Shown here: in pieces, positions 1-8,842 of the stretch
Layout: the number at the start of each line of letters is the position of its first letter
Position numbering within the stretch: position 1 is the first letter of the stretch
DNA from: Bosea sp. BIWAKO-01
GTDB taxonomy: Bacteria; Pseudomonadota; Alphaproteobacteria; Rhizobiales; Beijerinckiaceae
DNA length: 64,000 nt
Direction: 5' to 3'
Assembly: GCF_001748145.1 (NCBI RefSeq)
Contig: NZ_BCQA01000001.1
Location: 868,001 to 932,000 of the forward strand
The notes under the pieces: generated by a model
Seen by the model: only the letters and a program-made list of their open reading frames with translations
Database searches by the model: none
What the model was told of the DNA's origin: nothing
Made by a program: the position numbers and the translations under genes

Positions 1-9
1 GCGAGCCAT
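1..9 (-). CDS. rplT: 50S ribosomal protein L20, first three codons (partial)
   Basis: Only the first nine bases lie in the window. On the minus strand they read ATG GCT CGC (Met-Ala-Arg), the usual start of L20. The position 28 bases downstream of rpmI on the same strand matches the conserved rpmI-rplT order, and a GGAGAT-like ribosome binding site sits just upstream of the ATG. Identification rests mainly on gene order. Confidence 0.72.
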
Positions 10-37
10 GTGTGATCTCCGGAAAGGTTAGAGGGCG

Positions 38-238
38 TCAGCCGTTCGGCAGGAAGTATTTTTTCACGTTGGCGGCATCGCCCTCGAAGAGGGTTGCCGT
101 GCCGCGGTGATTGCGGATCTGCTTGTTGGTCCGCTTGATCATGCCGTGACGCTTGCCGGCCTGGGCGTAGAGCACCTTGCCGGTTCCGGTGATCTTGAAG
201 CGCTTTTTGGCGCTCGACTTCGTCTTGATCTTGGGCAT
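38..238 (-). CDS. rpmI: 50S ribosomal protein L35
   Basis: This 66-residue basic protein begins [21 protein letters not shown], the hallmark start of bacterial L35, and has the expected family length. It is a structural protein of the large ribosomal subunit. It reads into rplT on the same strand, and a GAGGAG-type ribosome binding site precedes the ATG. infC, which often precedes rpmI, is also on the minus strand but lies about 5.5 kb upstream, separated by unrelated genes, so the classical infC-rpmI-rplT operon is broken here. Confidence 0.97.
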   Translation of the reverse strand: MPKIKTKSSAKKRFKITGTGKVLYAQAGKRHGMIKRTNKQIRNHRGTATLFEGDAANVKKYFLPNG

Positions 239-451
239 TTGAGCTCCTCAATGGTCGCGGACGCGCGAGATGCGCCGCTTCGATTTTGCTTGCTGGAAGC
301 AAAGTACGACCGCCACGGCAGCCCTTATCAGCCGGGCGATCGAAGGGCGCGCATATGACAGAAAAGCCCGGGGCTGGCAAGTGCAGGCGCTGCTCATGCC
401 GAAAAGGCCGCATGGCGAACCGGAGCGGGTCCGGCTCCTTCCATATCCTGA

Positions 452-841
452 TCAGCCCGGCTTTCCGGCGCGAGGCCCTCTGATCCCGATGCAATTGCCC
501 CAGGGATCGCGAACCTGGCACATCCACAGATCACCGTCGATGGCCAGCGGCCCACGATAAAGTACCGCTCCGACCGCCTGCAAATGGGCAAGCGTTCGCT
601 CGAAATCCTCCACCCGCCAATAGACGATCGAGCCCGCCGCGCCGCTGGGCACCTTCGTGTCGGCCGGAACGATTTCAAGTTGCGTCTCGCCAATCTGCAG
701 AAAGGCGAATCCCGAAGGCTGGCTTGTCGCCGGAACGGCCCGGGGAAATGCGCTGCGATACCAAGCGAGCCCCGCGACCACGTCCGAGACGTGAACCAGA
801 ACGGCCGAAATAGAACCCGTCACGGAAATCCTCGTGGTCAT
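452..841 (-). CDS. VOC family (glyoxalase/bleomycin resistance-like) protein
   Basis: A 129-residue protein with a single vicinal-oxygen-chelate fold. It shows an N-terminal strand (ISAVLVHVSDV), the segment AGLAWYRSAF typical of the first beta-alpha unit, and a C-terminal VRDPWGNCIGI motif typical of this superfamily. Such proteins bind a metal and act as lyases, dioxygenases or drug-binding proteins; the substrate cannot be read from sequence. It lies 42 bases downstream of the LysR gene on the same strand and may be co-transcribed with it. Confidence 0.8.
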   Translation of the reverse strand: MTTRISVTGSISAVLVHVSDVVAGLAWYRSAFPRAVPATSQPSGFAFLQIGETQLEIVPADTKVPSGAAGSIVYWRVEDFERTLAHLQAVGAVLYRGPLAIDGDLWMCQVRDPWGNCIGIRGPRAGKPG

Positions 842-883
842 GATCTGAGGGGAGCCGAACGGGCCCGGACGCGCGCGGCAGCG

Positions 884-1777
884 CTACCCCTTATCAGCCC
901 GGAAGAAGTCGATGAAAGCCCGCAGCGCCGGACGCATCTGCCGGCGGCTCGGATAATACACGTAGAATCCGTCGAATGGCGGACACCAATCCTCCAGAAC
1001 AGGCACCAGCCTGCCCTGCCCGAGCCCATCGCGGACATAGTCATCGAAGAGGAATGCGATGCCGGCACCATCGAGTGCGGCCTGGAGGACGAGCCGGTCA
1101 TCGCCCAGGATCAGCGGCCCCGTGACTTCGGGTTCGACGACGAGACCATCCTTCTCGAACTCCCAGCGATAGATCACGCCGCTTTCGAAGCGGAAGCGGA
1201 TGCAGCGATGCCCGGCCAGGTCGTGCGGCGTCAGCGGCATGTCCCGCCCGGCGAAATAGGACGGGGCCGCAACCGCGACGCCACGCATGGGCGGCCCGAT
1301 GCGAATGGCGATCATGTCGCGCTGCAGGCTCTCGCCGAGCCGGATCCCGGCATCGAACCCGCCCGCGACGACGTCGGCGAACCTGTCGTCAATGACGATT
1401 TCGAGCACGATGTCCGGATAGGCGGCGGCAAAGGCGCCGAGCTTCGGCGCCAGCACAAGATGAGCGGCGGTGCGCGGCACGGTGAGACGAAGATTGCCGG
1501 CGGGCTCGTCGCGCGAGGAAGTCGCCACGTCCAGTGCCAGGGCGATCTCCGACATCGCCGGCAGCAGCCGTTCCAGAAGCTGCGCCCCGGCCTCGGTGGG
1601 GGCGACGCTGCGTGTGCTGCGCGCCAGCAAGCGCACGCCGAGCCGGCTCTCCAGCAGCGACACGGCATGGCTGACGGCGGACGGCGCAATGCCGAGCTCG
1701 CGGGCCGCGCCACGGAACCCCCGATTGCGGGCGACTGCCGCGAGGACGGCGAGATGCGGGAGATCGGCGCGGTTCAT
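884..1777 (-). CDS. LysR family transcriptional regulator
   Basis: A 297-residue LysR-type regulator. The N-terminal winged helix-turn-helix spans about residues 5-63 (ELGIAPSAVSHAVSLLESRLGVRLL), followed by the periplasmic-binding-like effector domain to the end. It is transcribed divergently from the aldo/keto reductase across a 96-base gap, the classical arrangement in which a LysR protein controls its neighbour and itself. The VOC gene follows on the same strand. The effector is unknown. Confidence 0.93.
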   Translation of the reverse strand: MNRADLPHLAVLAAVARNRGFRGAARELGIAPSAVSHAVSLLESRLGVRLLARSTRSVAPTEAGAQLLERLLPAMSEIALALDVATSSRDEPAGNLRLTVPRTAAHLVLAPKLGAFAAAYPDIVLEIVIDDRFADVVAGGFDAGIRLGESLQRDMIAIRIGPPMRGVAVAAPSYFAGRDMPLTPHDLAGHRCIRFRFESGVIYRWEFEKDGLVVEPEVTGPLILGDDRLVLQAALDGAGIAFLFDDYVRDGLGQGRLVPVLEDWCPPFDGFYVYYPSRRQMRPALRAFIDFFRADKG

Positions 1778-1781
1778 TGAT

Positions 1782-1797
1782 CTGTTTTATCGAACAG
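1782..1797. promoter_or_regulatory. Candidate LysR operator in divergent intergenic region
   Basis: A short inverted repeat CTGTT-TTATCG-AACAG lies in the gap between the LysR gene and the aldo/keto reductase. The heptamer TTATCGA occurs within it and again near 1818. LysR regulators usually bind interrupted palindromes in such gaps, so this is a plausible site, but the arms are only 5 bases long. Confidence 0.35.
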
Positions 1798-1873
1798 GCC
1801 GTGCTTTCTCCAGGCGATTATCGATCATTGGCGCAAGCCTCATCTGTATCGGATCACAGCAGAGGAGCCCGTG

Positions 1874-2869
<996 letters not shown>

Positions 2870-2888
2870 CCGCGTCGGGCATCGTTCA

Positions 2889-2918
2889 GGAGGCGCGCTC
2901 TGCGCGCCTCCCTCTTTC
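2889..2918 (+). terminator. Rho-independent terminator after aldo/keto reductase
   Basis: A perfect 9-bp stem, GGAGGCGCG-ctctg-CGCGCCTCC, is followed by CTCTTT. It starts 20 bases past the stop codon and separates this gene from the convergent MFS gene. Confidence 0.75.
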
Positions 2919-3016
2919 ACCAGCGCTCACGCAGGCCAAAGATGGCGGGCCCCGCGGATCGGATGCTCCGGCGCAACTGCGATGATGCGAAGGCTCTGCC
3001 CTGTCGTCGCTCTGAC

Positions 3017-4240
3017 CTAAGGGCCGGTGCAGGCTGCAACCTCACGCAGGACGGGCTGCGGCTTCTCGCCGTGCAGGCGGCGATAACCAAGCAGGGCCGT
3101 CGCGAGGGCAACGCCGCCAGCGGCGACCGAAATCCAGAAGCCGCTGCGCGCGCCAAATCCGTCGATTACCCAGCCTGAGGCGGAAGAGCCGACCGCCATG
3201 CCGATACCGATGCCGGTCATGGCCCAGGTGATGCCCTCGGTCAGTTTCGCGGCCGGGACGAGGCGCTCGATCAGGCCGATCGAGACAATGATCGTCGGCG
3301 AAACGGCAGCGCCGGCCAGGAACACCACGACGGCAAGGCTGCCAATGCTGTTGACGGCGAGCAGAGGCAGCGTGGTCACGGCTGCAAGCGCAATCGCAAT
3401 CAGCAACTGGCTGGCCAGCGACATCCGCAGCTTGAGCGCGCCGAACACGATCCCCGTGACCAGCGATCCCGCGGCATAGCTCGCAAGGACGAAACTGGCG
3501 GCGGCCTTATTCCCTTGCGCCTCGGCGAAGGCGACGGCGGTGACCTCGGCCGTTCCGAAGATCGTGCCGATCGCAATCAGGATGAAGGCGATGATCCGCA
3601 CCGACGCGAGGCGAATGACCGAGGCACCGCCACTCGCCCCCTGCGGATGCACGGGCGGTTCGGATGCACGCTGCGCGACGAACAGCGCAGTTCCGACGGT
3701 CAGCAGCAGCGTCGCGGCGAGCGGCCCGGCCTCTGGAAAGAAGGATACGCTCAGCCCGATCGCGATGACCGGCCCGGTCATGTAGATGACCTCGTCGACG
3801 ACCGACTCGAAGGCGAAGGCGGTCCGCAGCTTCGGCGTATCGCGATAGAGCTCGGTCCAGCGCGCCCTGACCATCGCCGATATGCTCGGCATCGTTCCAG
3901 ACAGCATGGCGAAGACGAAAAGGGCCCAGACGGGCGCTTCGTAACGGGTCGACAGCATCAGTCCCGAGAGCGCTGCAATCGCTGCGAGTGTTGCGGGAAT
4001 GAGCAGCCGACGCTGCCCGTAGCGATCGACCAGCCTGGAGAGCTGAGGCGCGATCAGCGCGTTGGACAAGGCGAAGGTCGCCGCGACCGCCCCTGCCAGC
4101 CAGTATTCGCCGCGCGCCTGGGACAGCATGGTGACGACGCCGAGCGTGACCATCGAGACCGGCATGCGCGCGATGAAGCTCGTCGCCGAGAACGCGATGG
4201 CGCCTGGAGCCCTGAATATCTCGCGATAGGGGTTGGCCAT
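3017..4240 (-). CDS. MFS family transporter
   Basis: A 407-residue polytopic inner-membrane protein with about 12 hydrophobic segments. A major-facilitator motif A-like loop (SRLVDRYGQRRLL) lies between TM2 and TM3, and the two halves are separated by a short polar loop. The ATG at 4240 begins MANPYREIFRAPGA; the reading frame stays open far upstream, but that extension runs antisense through the TetR gene and repeats and is not coding. Divergent from a TetR-family gene with two matching operators between them, so it is probably an efflux pump or importer whose expression responds to a ligand of that repressor. Substrate unknown. Confidence 0.9.
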   Translation of the reverse strand: MANPYREIFRAPGAIAFSATSFIARMPVSMVTLGVVTMLSQARGEYWLAGAVAATFALSNALIAPQLSRLVDRYGQRRLLIPATLAAIAALSGLMLSTRYEAPVWALFVFAMLSGTMPSISAMVRARWTELYRDTPKLRTAFAFESVVDEVIYMTGPVIAIGLSVSFFPEAGPLAATLLLTVGTALFVAQRASEPPVHPQGASGGASVIRLASVRIIAFILIAIGTIFGTAEVTAVAFAEAQGNKAAASFVLASYAAGSLVTGIVFGALKLRMSLASQLLIAIALAAVTTLPLLAVNSIGSLAVVVFLAGAAVSPTIIVSIGLIERLVPAAKLTEGITWAMTGIGIGMAVGSSASGWVIDGFGARSGFWISVAAGGVALATALLGYRRLHGEKPQPVLREVAACTGP

Positions 4241-4275
4241 GACGGGCCTCTTTCCAGAAGTTGCTGTACCACTTA

Positions 4276-4290
4276 CATACGAAGCGTATG
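4276..4290. promoter_or_regulatory. TetR-family operator O1
   Basis: Perfect palindrome CATACG-AAG-CGTATG, 36 bases upstream of the MFS start. The same hexamer arms with the same 3-base spacer recur at 4329-4343. Twin sites in a divergent TetR/transporter gap strongly suggest operators of the local repressor. Confidence 0.75.
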
Positions 4291-4328
4291 CAAATGAAGT
4301 AGGAGCCGACCCGGCCCGTATCAATTGA

Positions 4329-4343
4329 CATACGCCGCGTATG
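4329..4343. promoter_or_regulatory. TetR-family operator O2
   Basis: Perfect palindrome CATACG-CCG-CGTATG, ending 14 bases before the TetR ATG. It is identical in both arms to the site at 4276-4290; start-to-start spacing is 53 bases, about five helical turns, which would place both dimers on the same face of the DNA. Confidence 0.75.
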
Positions 4344-4357
4344 CGAAAGGAATATGG

Positions 4358-4963
4358 ATGGCTCGCAGACCACGCACGGAGATGATCGCCGAGACGCGGG
4401 CCAAGCTCCTCGGCGCGGCGCGCCGTGCCTTCGGTACCGTGGGCTATGCCGACGCCTCGATGGATGAACTGACCGCCGCCGTCGGACTGACACGCGGGGC
4501 GCTCTACCATCACTTCGGTGACAAGAAAGGCCTGCTCAGGGCCGTGATCGCCGAAATCGATGACGAAATGAACGAGCGCCTTCGCATCGTTTCCACCAGT
4601 GCAGCAGATGCATGGACCGGTTTCCGCGACGAGTGCACCGCCTATATCGAGATGGCGCTCGAGTCGGAGATTCAGCGCATCGTCCTGCGCGATGGGCCAG
4701 CCGTTCTCGGCGATCCCTGGAACTGGCCAACGCAGAGCGCCTGCATCCGTTCGATGACGGCCAGCCTCGAGACGCTTGTCGCGGACAGGATCCTGCTCGC
4801 GATCGAACCCGAGGCGGCCGCCCGCCTCATCGCCGGGGCGACGCAGCATGCGGCACAATGGATCGCCCATGCCGAGAACCCGCAGGCCGCCTCGCACCGG
4901 GCGATCGCGGCCTTCAATGCCATGCTGGACGGATTGCTGCTTCACCCTGCCGGGAGTGGTTGA
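4358..4963 (+). CDS. TetR/AcrR family transcriptional regulator
   Basis: A 201-residue regulator. The N-terminal helix-turn-helix is at about residues 10-57, with a typical recognition segment VGLTRGALYHHFGDKKGLL, followed by an all-helical ligand-binding and dimerisation domain. The start at 4358 (MARRPRTEM) is chosen because GAAAGGA lies just upstream; the longer frame would begin inside operator O2. It probably represses itself and the divergent MFS gene through the two CATACG-N3-CGTATG sites. Two palindromic repeat copies follow its stop. Confidence 0.93.
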   Translation: MARRPRTEMIAETRAKLLGAARRAFGTVGYADASMDELTAAVGLTRGALYHHFGDKKGLLRAVIAEIDDEMNERLRIVSTSAADAWTGFRDECTAYIEMALESEIQRIVLRDGPAVLGDPWNWPTQSACIRSMTASLETLVADRILLAIEPEAAARLIAGATQHAAQWIAHAENPQAASHRAIAAFNAMLDGLLLHPAGSG

Positions 4964-5044
4964 GGGGGCGCCCGCCGGCGCCTCGCCCGGCACGCGCCAC
5001 AGCCGGCCGCAACGTCCGGCAGCGCCGCTGACGGTCATGTTGCA

Positions 5045-5088
5045 GCATCGGCTGTCCCGAAAACCGCAATCCACTTTTCGGGCCGATG
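5045..5088 (+). repeat. Dispersed palindromic repeat, copy A
   Basis: Module-1 copy: starts GCATCGGC, contains CCGAAAACCGCAATCCAC and ends TTTTCGGGCCGATG. Outer arms GCATCGGC.CCCGAAAA and TTTTCGGGCCGATG are complementary. The same sequence recurs in tandem at 5103 and elsewhere in the window (see 5565, 20472, 38421, 47533). The 4964-5270 gap holds this copy and copy B and no gene. Confidence 0.85.
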
Positions 5089-5102
5089 ATTTTGCCTTCC
5101 TT

Positions 5103-5147
5103 GCATCGGCTTTCCCGAAAACCGCAATCCACTTTTCGGGCCGATGC
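5103..5147 (+). repeat. Dispersed palindromic repeat, copy B
   Basis: Nearly identical to copy A, 14 bases after it in direct orientation, so the pair forms a tandem. The spacer between them (GCCTTCCTT) resembles the spacer ahead of the other copies. Confidence 0.85.
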
Positions 5148-5270
5148 TCTAGACTGGCACCAGAGGCCCGGCGGATGGCGCAACATCCCGTCCTAGACCG
5201 AGCGGCGACGATCGGGCCGCCGCAGTGACGCTTCCGACGCATGGGCCGGGCCCAGCCAGGGAGAAGCGTG

Positions 5271-5564
5271 ATGACGACCTATATCCTGCTGACCAACTGG
5301 ACCGACCAGGGCGCACGCAACGTCAAGGCCTCGCCCACCCGCCTCGACACGGCCAGGAAGCTGCTGCGCGACATGGGCGGCGACTTCAAGGCCTTCTTCA
5401 TGACGATGGGGAAATACGACATGGTCATCGTCTGCGAGGCGCCAGACGATGCCGTGCTGGCGCGCTTCTGCCTGCAACTGGCAATGCAGGGCAATGTGAG
5501 AACGCAAACGCTCAAGGCATTTCCGGAAGCCGCCTATCGCGAGATCATTCGCTCCGTCAGCTAG
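5271..5564 (+). CDS. GYD domain-containing protein
   Basis: A 97-residue protein beginning MTTYILLTNWTDQGARNVK, with the family signature GKYDMVIVCEAPDD in its middle (GYD appears here as KYD). Most members are single-domain cytoplasmic proteins of unknown function with a ferredoxin-like dimeric fold. The start at 5271 is preceded by AGGGAGA; an upstream in-frame ATG at 5241 lacks one. It stands alone, flanked by repeat copies on both sides. Confidence 0.85.
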   Translation: MTTYILLTNWTDQGARNVKASPTRLDTARKLLRDMGGDFKAFFMTMGKYDMVIVCEAPDDAVLARFCLQLAMQGNVRTQTLKAFPEAAYREIIRSVS

Positions 5565-5621
5565 CCTTCTGTGGTCGCATCGGCTTTCCCGACAACCGCA
5601 ATCCACCCTTCGGGCCGATGC
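5565..5621 (+). repeat. Dispersed palindromic repeat, copy C
   Basis: Includes the conserved spacer CCTTCTGTGGTC ahead of the palindrome GCATCGGC...GGGCCGATGC. It begins immediately after the GYD stop codon, a position typical of these elements just downstream of genes. Confidence 0.8.
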
Positions 5622-5644
5622 TTAGGACGCAGCAGGGTTCAAAC

Positions 5645-5681
5645 GAGACAAGGCCCAGCCGAAGCGGCCGGGCCTTGTCTC
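5645..5681 (-). terminator. Terminator of infC (possibly bidirectional)
   Basis: A perfect 12-bp stem, GAGACAAGGCCC / GGGCCTTGTCTC, with a 13-base loop. On the minus strand it is followed by GTTTGAA. It lies between the convergent infC and GYD genes. Confidence 0.7.
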
Positions 5682-5714
5682 AACCTGATTCCGAGACGGG
5701 GCGCTCCAGGCGAC

Positions 5715-6257
5715 CTATTTTGGCGCCAGGACCATCACCATCTGGCGACCTTCGAGCTGCCAGTCGCTCTCGACCTTGGCAACATCGACAAGATCAGCCT
5801 TGACCCGCTCGAGCACCTTCACGCCGAGGTCCTGGTGCGCCATTTCGCGGCCGCGGAAGCGCAGGGTCACCTTGACCTTGTCGCCCTCCTCGAAGAAGCC
5901 GTGCATGGCCTTCATCTTGACGTCGTAGTCGTGCTTGTCGATGCCCGGCCGGAGCTTGATCTCCTTGATCTCGATGGTGCGCTGCTTCTTGCGCGCCTCG
6001 GCGGCCTTTTTCTGCTCCAGAAAGCGGAAGCGGCCGTAGTCGAGAATCTTGCAGACCGGAGGCACTGAATTGGGGGCGATCTCGACCAGGTCGAGACCGG
6101 CATCCTCGGCAATCTTCAGGGCCTCGAAGAACGACACAACGCCACGGTTGGCGCCGGTATCGTCAATGAGCTGAACCTCACGGACACCGCGGATGTCGCG
6201 GTTGGAACGCGGGCCGTCTTTGGTCGGGGTTGGGGCAGCGCGGAACGGACGGCGAAT
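5715..6257 (-). CDS. infC: Translation initiation factor IF-3
   Basis: Reading from an ATT codon at 6257 gives 180 residues, the normal IF-3 length. It begins (M)[20 protein letters not shown] and continues into the conserved N-domain ([20 protein letters not shown]) and the C-domain ([24 protein letters not shown]). No ATG, GTG or TTG gives a full N-terminus: the first conventional start, a GTG at 6137, would remove 40 conserved residues. AGGAG lies nine bases before the ATT. AUU starts are known for infC in E. coli, where they let IF-3 repress its own translation. The factor binds the 30S subunit and checks start codons. Confidence 0.93.
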   Translation of the reverse strand: MRRPFRAAPTPTKDGPRSNRDIRGVREVQLIDDTGANRGVVSFFEALKIAEDAGLDLVEIAPNSVPPVCKILDYGRFRFLEQKKAAEARKKQRTIEIKEIKLRPGIDKHDYDVKMKAMHGFFEEGDKVKVTLRFRGREMAHQDLGVKVLERVKADLVDVAKVESDWQLEGRQMVMVLAPK

Positions 6258-6271
6258 GGCTGTATTCTCCT
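6258..6271 (-). promoter_or_regulatory. Ribosome binding site deciding the AUU start of infC
   Basis: On the minus strand AGGAG at 6271-6267 is followed by nine bases and then ATT. There is no alternative ATG, GTG or TTG within normal spacing, so this site supports the rare start codon and probable IF-3 autoregulation. Confidence 0.7.
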
Positions 6272-6364
6272 ATGAATGGTGCTGTCGGCACCGTTGATCA
6301 GACACATTGCATAAAGTCGGGCATTGTCAATGCAAACACGGCAACACCCGCTCAAGTACAGAGC

Positions 6365-7582
6365 CTAGCGCCCAAGCAAGGCGCAATAGACGTCGAGGGT
6401 TTCGCTGACCATGTTCTCGAGCGAAAAGTGCTGTTCGACATGGAGGCGGGCCCGGCGGGCCAGCGCATCGCGCGCCGAGGGGCGCAGCGCCAGCGCCTCC
6501 TTGAGGCCCGCGGCCAGTGCAGATGCATCGCCCGGCGGCACGCGCCAGCCCGTGCGCTCGCCGGGAGCCGTCTGCGGCGGGGCGAGCACGGTTTCGGGAA
6601 CTGCTCCGAGATCGGAGACAACAACCGGAATGCCCATCGCTTGCGCCTCGACCGCAACGCGGCCGAAGGCCTCCGGCTCGGTCGAGGGCACGGTGACGAC
6701 CGCCGCCGCGAGCAGGGCCGCCGGCATGTCGGTGCAATGGCCGACGCGCTTGACCTGTTCTTCGAGCCCGGCCTTGGCGATGGCCTGGTCGAGCTCCCTG
6801 ACATAGCCATCACGGCCCTGATGGTCGCCGGCGAAGATGAAGGCGGTATCGTTATCGCCGCCCTCGCGCAGAAGGCGAGCCGCCTCGATCAGAACACGGT
6901 GGCCCTTCCAGCCGGTCAGTCGTCCCGGCAAGAGCACGATGCGTTGATGCGGCTCGACGCCCCAGGCGCGACGCAGGGCCTGGACTCGCTCCGGCCCGAC
7001 CGCGGACGGCGCGAAGGCCGAGAAATTGGTGCCGCGATGGACGACACGGATGCGGTCACGTGCAAAGCCGTGCTTCGCCAGGATCAGGTCGGCCGTGTAG
7101 CGGGAATTGGCGATGACCACGTCGCCGCGCGCCATGACCGAATTATACTGCGTCTTCACCGCCGAGCGGCTGGCATAGGAGCCATGATAGGTGGTGACGA
7201 AGGGCAGCTTGAGCGCGCGCGCCGCGGCAAGCGCAACCCAGGCCGGCGCACGCGAACGGGCGTGAATCAACTCGACGCGCTCCCGTCGGCAGAGCAGCAC
7301 GAGCTTGCGGACATTGAGCGCCATCGTGACCGGGTTCTTCGAAGCAGCCGGGAACGGCAGCCAGACGCCGCCCTTCGCCTGCAGCTCGGCGACAAGGCGG
7401 CCGCCTTCTGTCGCGACGAGCGCGCGTGCGCCAGCTTCGGTCAGCCCCTGGGCAATATCGACCGTCGTACGCTCGGCCCCACCCGCCTCGAGATCGGGGA
7501 TGATCTGCAGGATGGTCCGCCCGCTCAGGGGATGATTATCCGTCGAAGGCAGCGAGGGATGCGCGCCTGACCGCAAGGACAT
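6365..7582 (-). CDS. Glycosyltransferase family 4 (GT-B) protein
   Basis: About 405 residues. The N-terminal domain begins ILQIIPDLEAGGAERTTVDIA, the classic GT4 acceptor-domain start with the GGAER motif. The C-terminal donor domain has LLPGRLTGWKGHRVLIEA and the EPEAFGRVAVEAQAMGIPVV motif that binds the nucleotide sugar (E-x7-E). Likely transfers a sugar to lipid or polysaccharide precursors at the cytoplasmic membrane face; the exact product is unknown. The start is uncertain: ATG at 7582 is chosen, but the frame is open to an ATG at 7636. Divergent from the hydrolase at 7695. Confidence 0.88.
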   Translation of the reverse strand: MSLRSGAHPSLPSTDNHPLSGRTILQIIPDLEAGGAERTTVDIAQGLTEAGARALVATEGGRLVAELQAKGGVWLPFPAASKNPVTMALNVRKLVLLCRRERVELIHARSRAPAWVALAAARALKLPFVTTYHGSYASRSAVKTQYNSVMARGDVVIANSRYTADLILAKHGFARDRIRVVHRGTNFSAFAPSAVGPERVQALRRAWGVEPHQRIVLLPGRLTGWKGHRVLIEAARLLREGGDNDTAFIFAGDHQGRDGYVRELDQAIAKAGLEEQVKRVGHCTDMPAALLAAAVVTVPSTEPEAFGRVAVEAQAMGIPVVVSDLGAVPETVLAPPQTAPGERTGWRVPPGDASALAAGLKEALALRPSARDALARRARLHVEQHFSLENMVSETLDVYCALLGR

Positions 7583-7694
7583 GTTCACCGTTTCAAAAAT
7601 TCTCTCGGATCGGAGGCGCACAGTATGACAACGCACAGGGCCGATCCCAGCCTATAATGCCCTGACAGGACAGATTCGTCACAGGAGATTTCAG

Positions 7695-8468
7695 GTGGAG
7701 CAGCCTGCCCCGCAATGGCTTGATGTCGGTAATGGCGCGGACGGCCGCCGCATCGCCTTTCTGGAGCAGCCGGGAACGGGACGTCCCGTGGTCTGGCTCG
7801 GCGGCTTTCGCTCCGACATGCGGGCGACCAAGGCTGACGCACTCGCGCAATGGGCAAGCGGCAGCGGACGCGCCTTCCTGCGCTTCGACTATTCCGGACA
7901 TGGCGAGACCGGTGGCGATTTCAGCCGCTGGACCTTGTCGCATTGGCTGGAGGACACGCTCGCCGTCATTGCCGCGCGCTGCGAGGCGCCGCCGGTCCTG
8001 GTCGGCTCGTCGATGGGAGGCTGGATTGCGCTGCTCGCCGCCCGGAGACTGCGCGGCACCGCTCTTGCTCCCGCCGGCATGGTGTTGATCGCGCCCGCCG
8101 TGGATTTCTCCGAAGAGCTGATGTGGGCGCAGATGCCGACAGCGATTCGCGAGACGATCCTGCGCGACGGGGTCTGGCAACGCCCATCCGCCTATTCGCC
8201 GGAGCCCACGCCGATCACGCGAGCGCTGATCGAGGACGGCCGCAGCCATCTCCTCTTCGGCGGCGAGATCAGGACGGGTTGCCCCGTCCATATCCTTCAG
8301 GGAATGCAGGACCCCGACGTGCCCTGGCAGCATGCGATCAAGCTGGTGGAACACCTGAGCGGCGATCCGGTGACGCTGACCTTGATCAAGGACGGCGATC
8401 ACCGGCTCTCGACGCCGCTCGACATTGCGAAACTGCAGGCTGCGGTGGCGGAGATCGCCACCGCCTGA
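7695..8468 (+). CDS. Alpha/beta hydrolase
   Basis: A 257-residue cytoplasmic hydrolase. The nucleophile elbow is GSSMGG (Ser in G-x-S-x-G), preceded by the oxyanion-region WLGGFRSDM and followed by a C-terminal GDHRLS catalytic histidine. It resembles the palmitoyl-protein thioesterase ABHD10-like group and is common in Hyphomicrobiales. GTG start at 7695 with AGGAG eight bases upstream. Substrate unknown; esters or thioesters are likely. Confidence 0.88.
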   Translation: MEQPAPQWLDVGNGADGRRIAFLEQPGTGRPVVWLGGFRSDMRATKADALAQWASGSGRAFLRFDYSGHGETGGDFSRWTLSHWLEDTLAVIAARCEAPPVLVGSSMGGWIALLAARRLRGTALAPAGMVLIAPAVDFSEELMWAQMPTAIRETILRDGVWQRPSAYSPEPTPITRALIEDGRSHLLFGGEIRTGCPVHILQGMQDPDVPWQHAIKLVEHLSGDPVTLTLIKDGDHRLSTPLDIAKLQAAVAEIATA

Positions 8469-8478
8469 CGCTCGCAGT

Positions 8479-8745
8479 TCAATGCACGCTGACCATCCGC
8501 AGGTCGTGTTCCCAGGCATTGGCGGTCGCGGCTTCCCGGGAATCGGTGACCAGGATCGGCGCACCATCGGCGGAGAGCAGCGCGAAGAGCTTGAGGCCCG
8601 GCTGGATTTCCGGAGCCTGCGGAAAGATCCGCAGCAGCTCCTCGGAACTCATCGGCTTGAGATAGGCGACTTCGCCTGTGCCAAGCGCAGCGAATTCTGC
8701 CTGGGTCAGTGGCGGCGTACGAATAACAGTGTTTTCTTCAGTCAT
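8479..8745 (-). CDS. DUF1150 family protein
   Basis: An 88-residue protein with the family pattern LTQAEFAALGTGEVAYLKPM near the start and FALLSADGAPILVTDSREAA in the middle. No enzymatic motif is visible. DUF1150 genes commonly follow a small heat-shock gene in Hyphomicrobiales, as here (97 bases after hsp20 on the same strand), suggesting co-expression and a role linked to the stress chaperone. AGGAGG lies ahead of the ATG. Confidence 0.88.
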   Translation of the reverse strand: MTEENTVIRTPPLTQAEFAALGTGEVAYLKPMSSEELLRIFPQAPEIQPGLKLFALLSADGAPILVTDSREAATANAWEHDLRMVSVH

Positions 8746-8842
8746 CGCGCCCTCCTTTGAGCAGTGCGAATGGCGGTTCTTATGTTGATCACCAGATCAT
8801 GAACGAAAGCACAACCGCGAAGCCTTCGTTCCGACCTTGGGC

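Noticed and set aside
584..1780. Long plus-strand open frame of 398 codons opposite the LysR and VOC genes
   Set aside because: Arg/His/Asp-rich composition typical of an antisense shadow in high-GC DNA; the minus-strand LysR and VOC proteins have clear domains.
5045..5147. Two tandem copies of the 45-bp repeat as a CRISPR array
   Set aside because: Only two adjacent copies with a 14-base spacer, no cas genes, and other copies are dispersed singly across the window.
3017..5242. A 741-codon open frame on the minus strand covering the MFS gene and more
   Set aside because: Only the part from 4240 downwards has MFS homology; the upstream part is antisense to the TetR gene and runs through the palindromic repeats.
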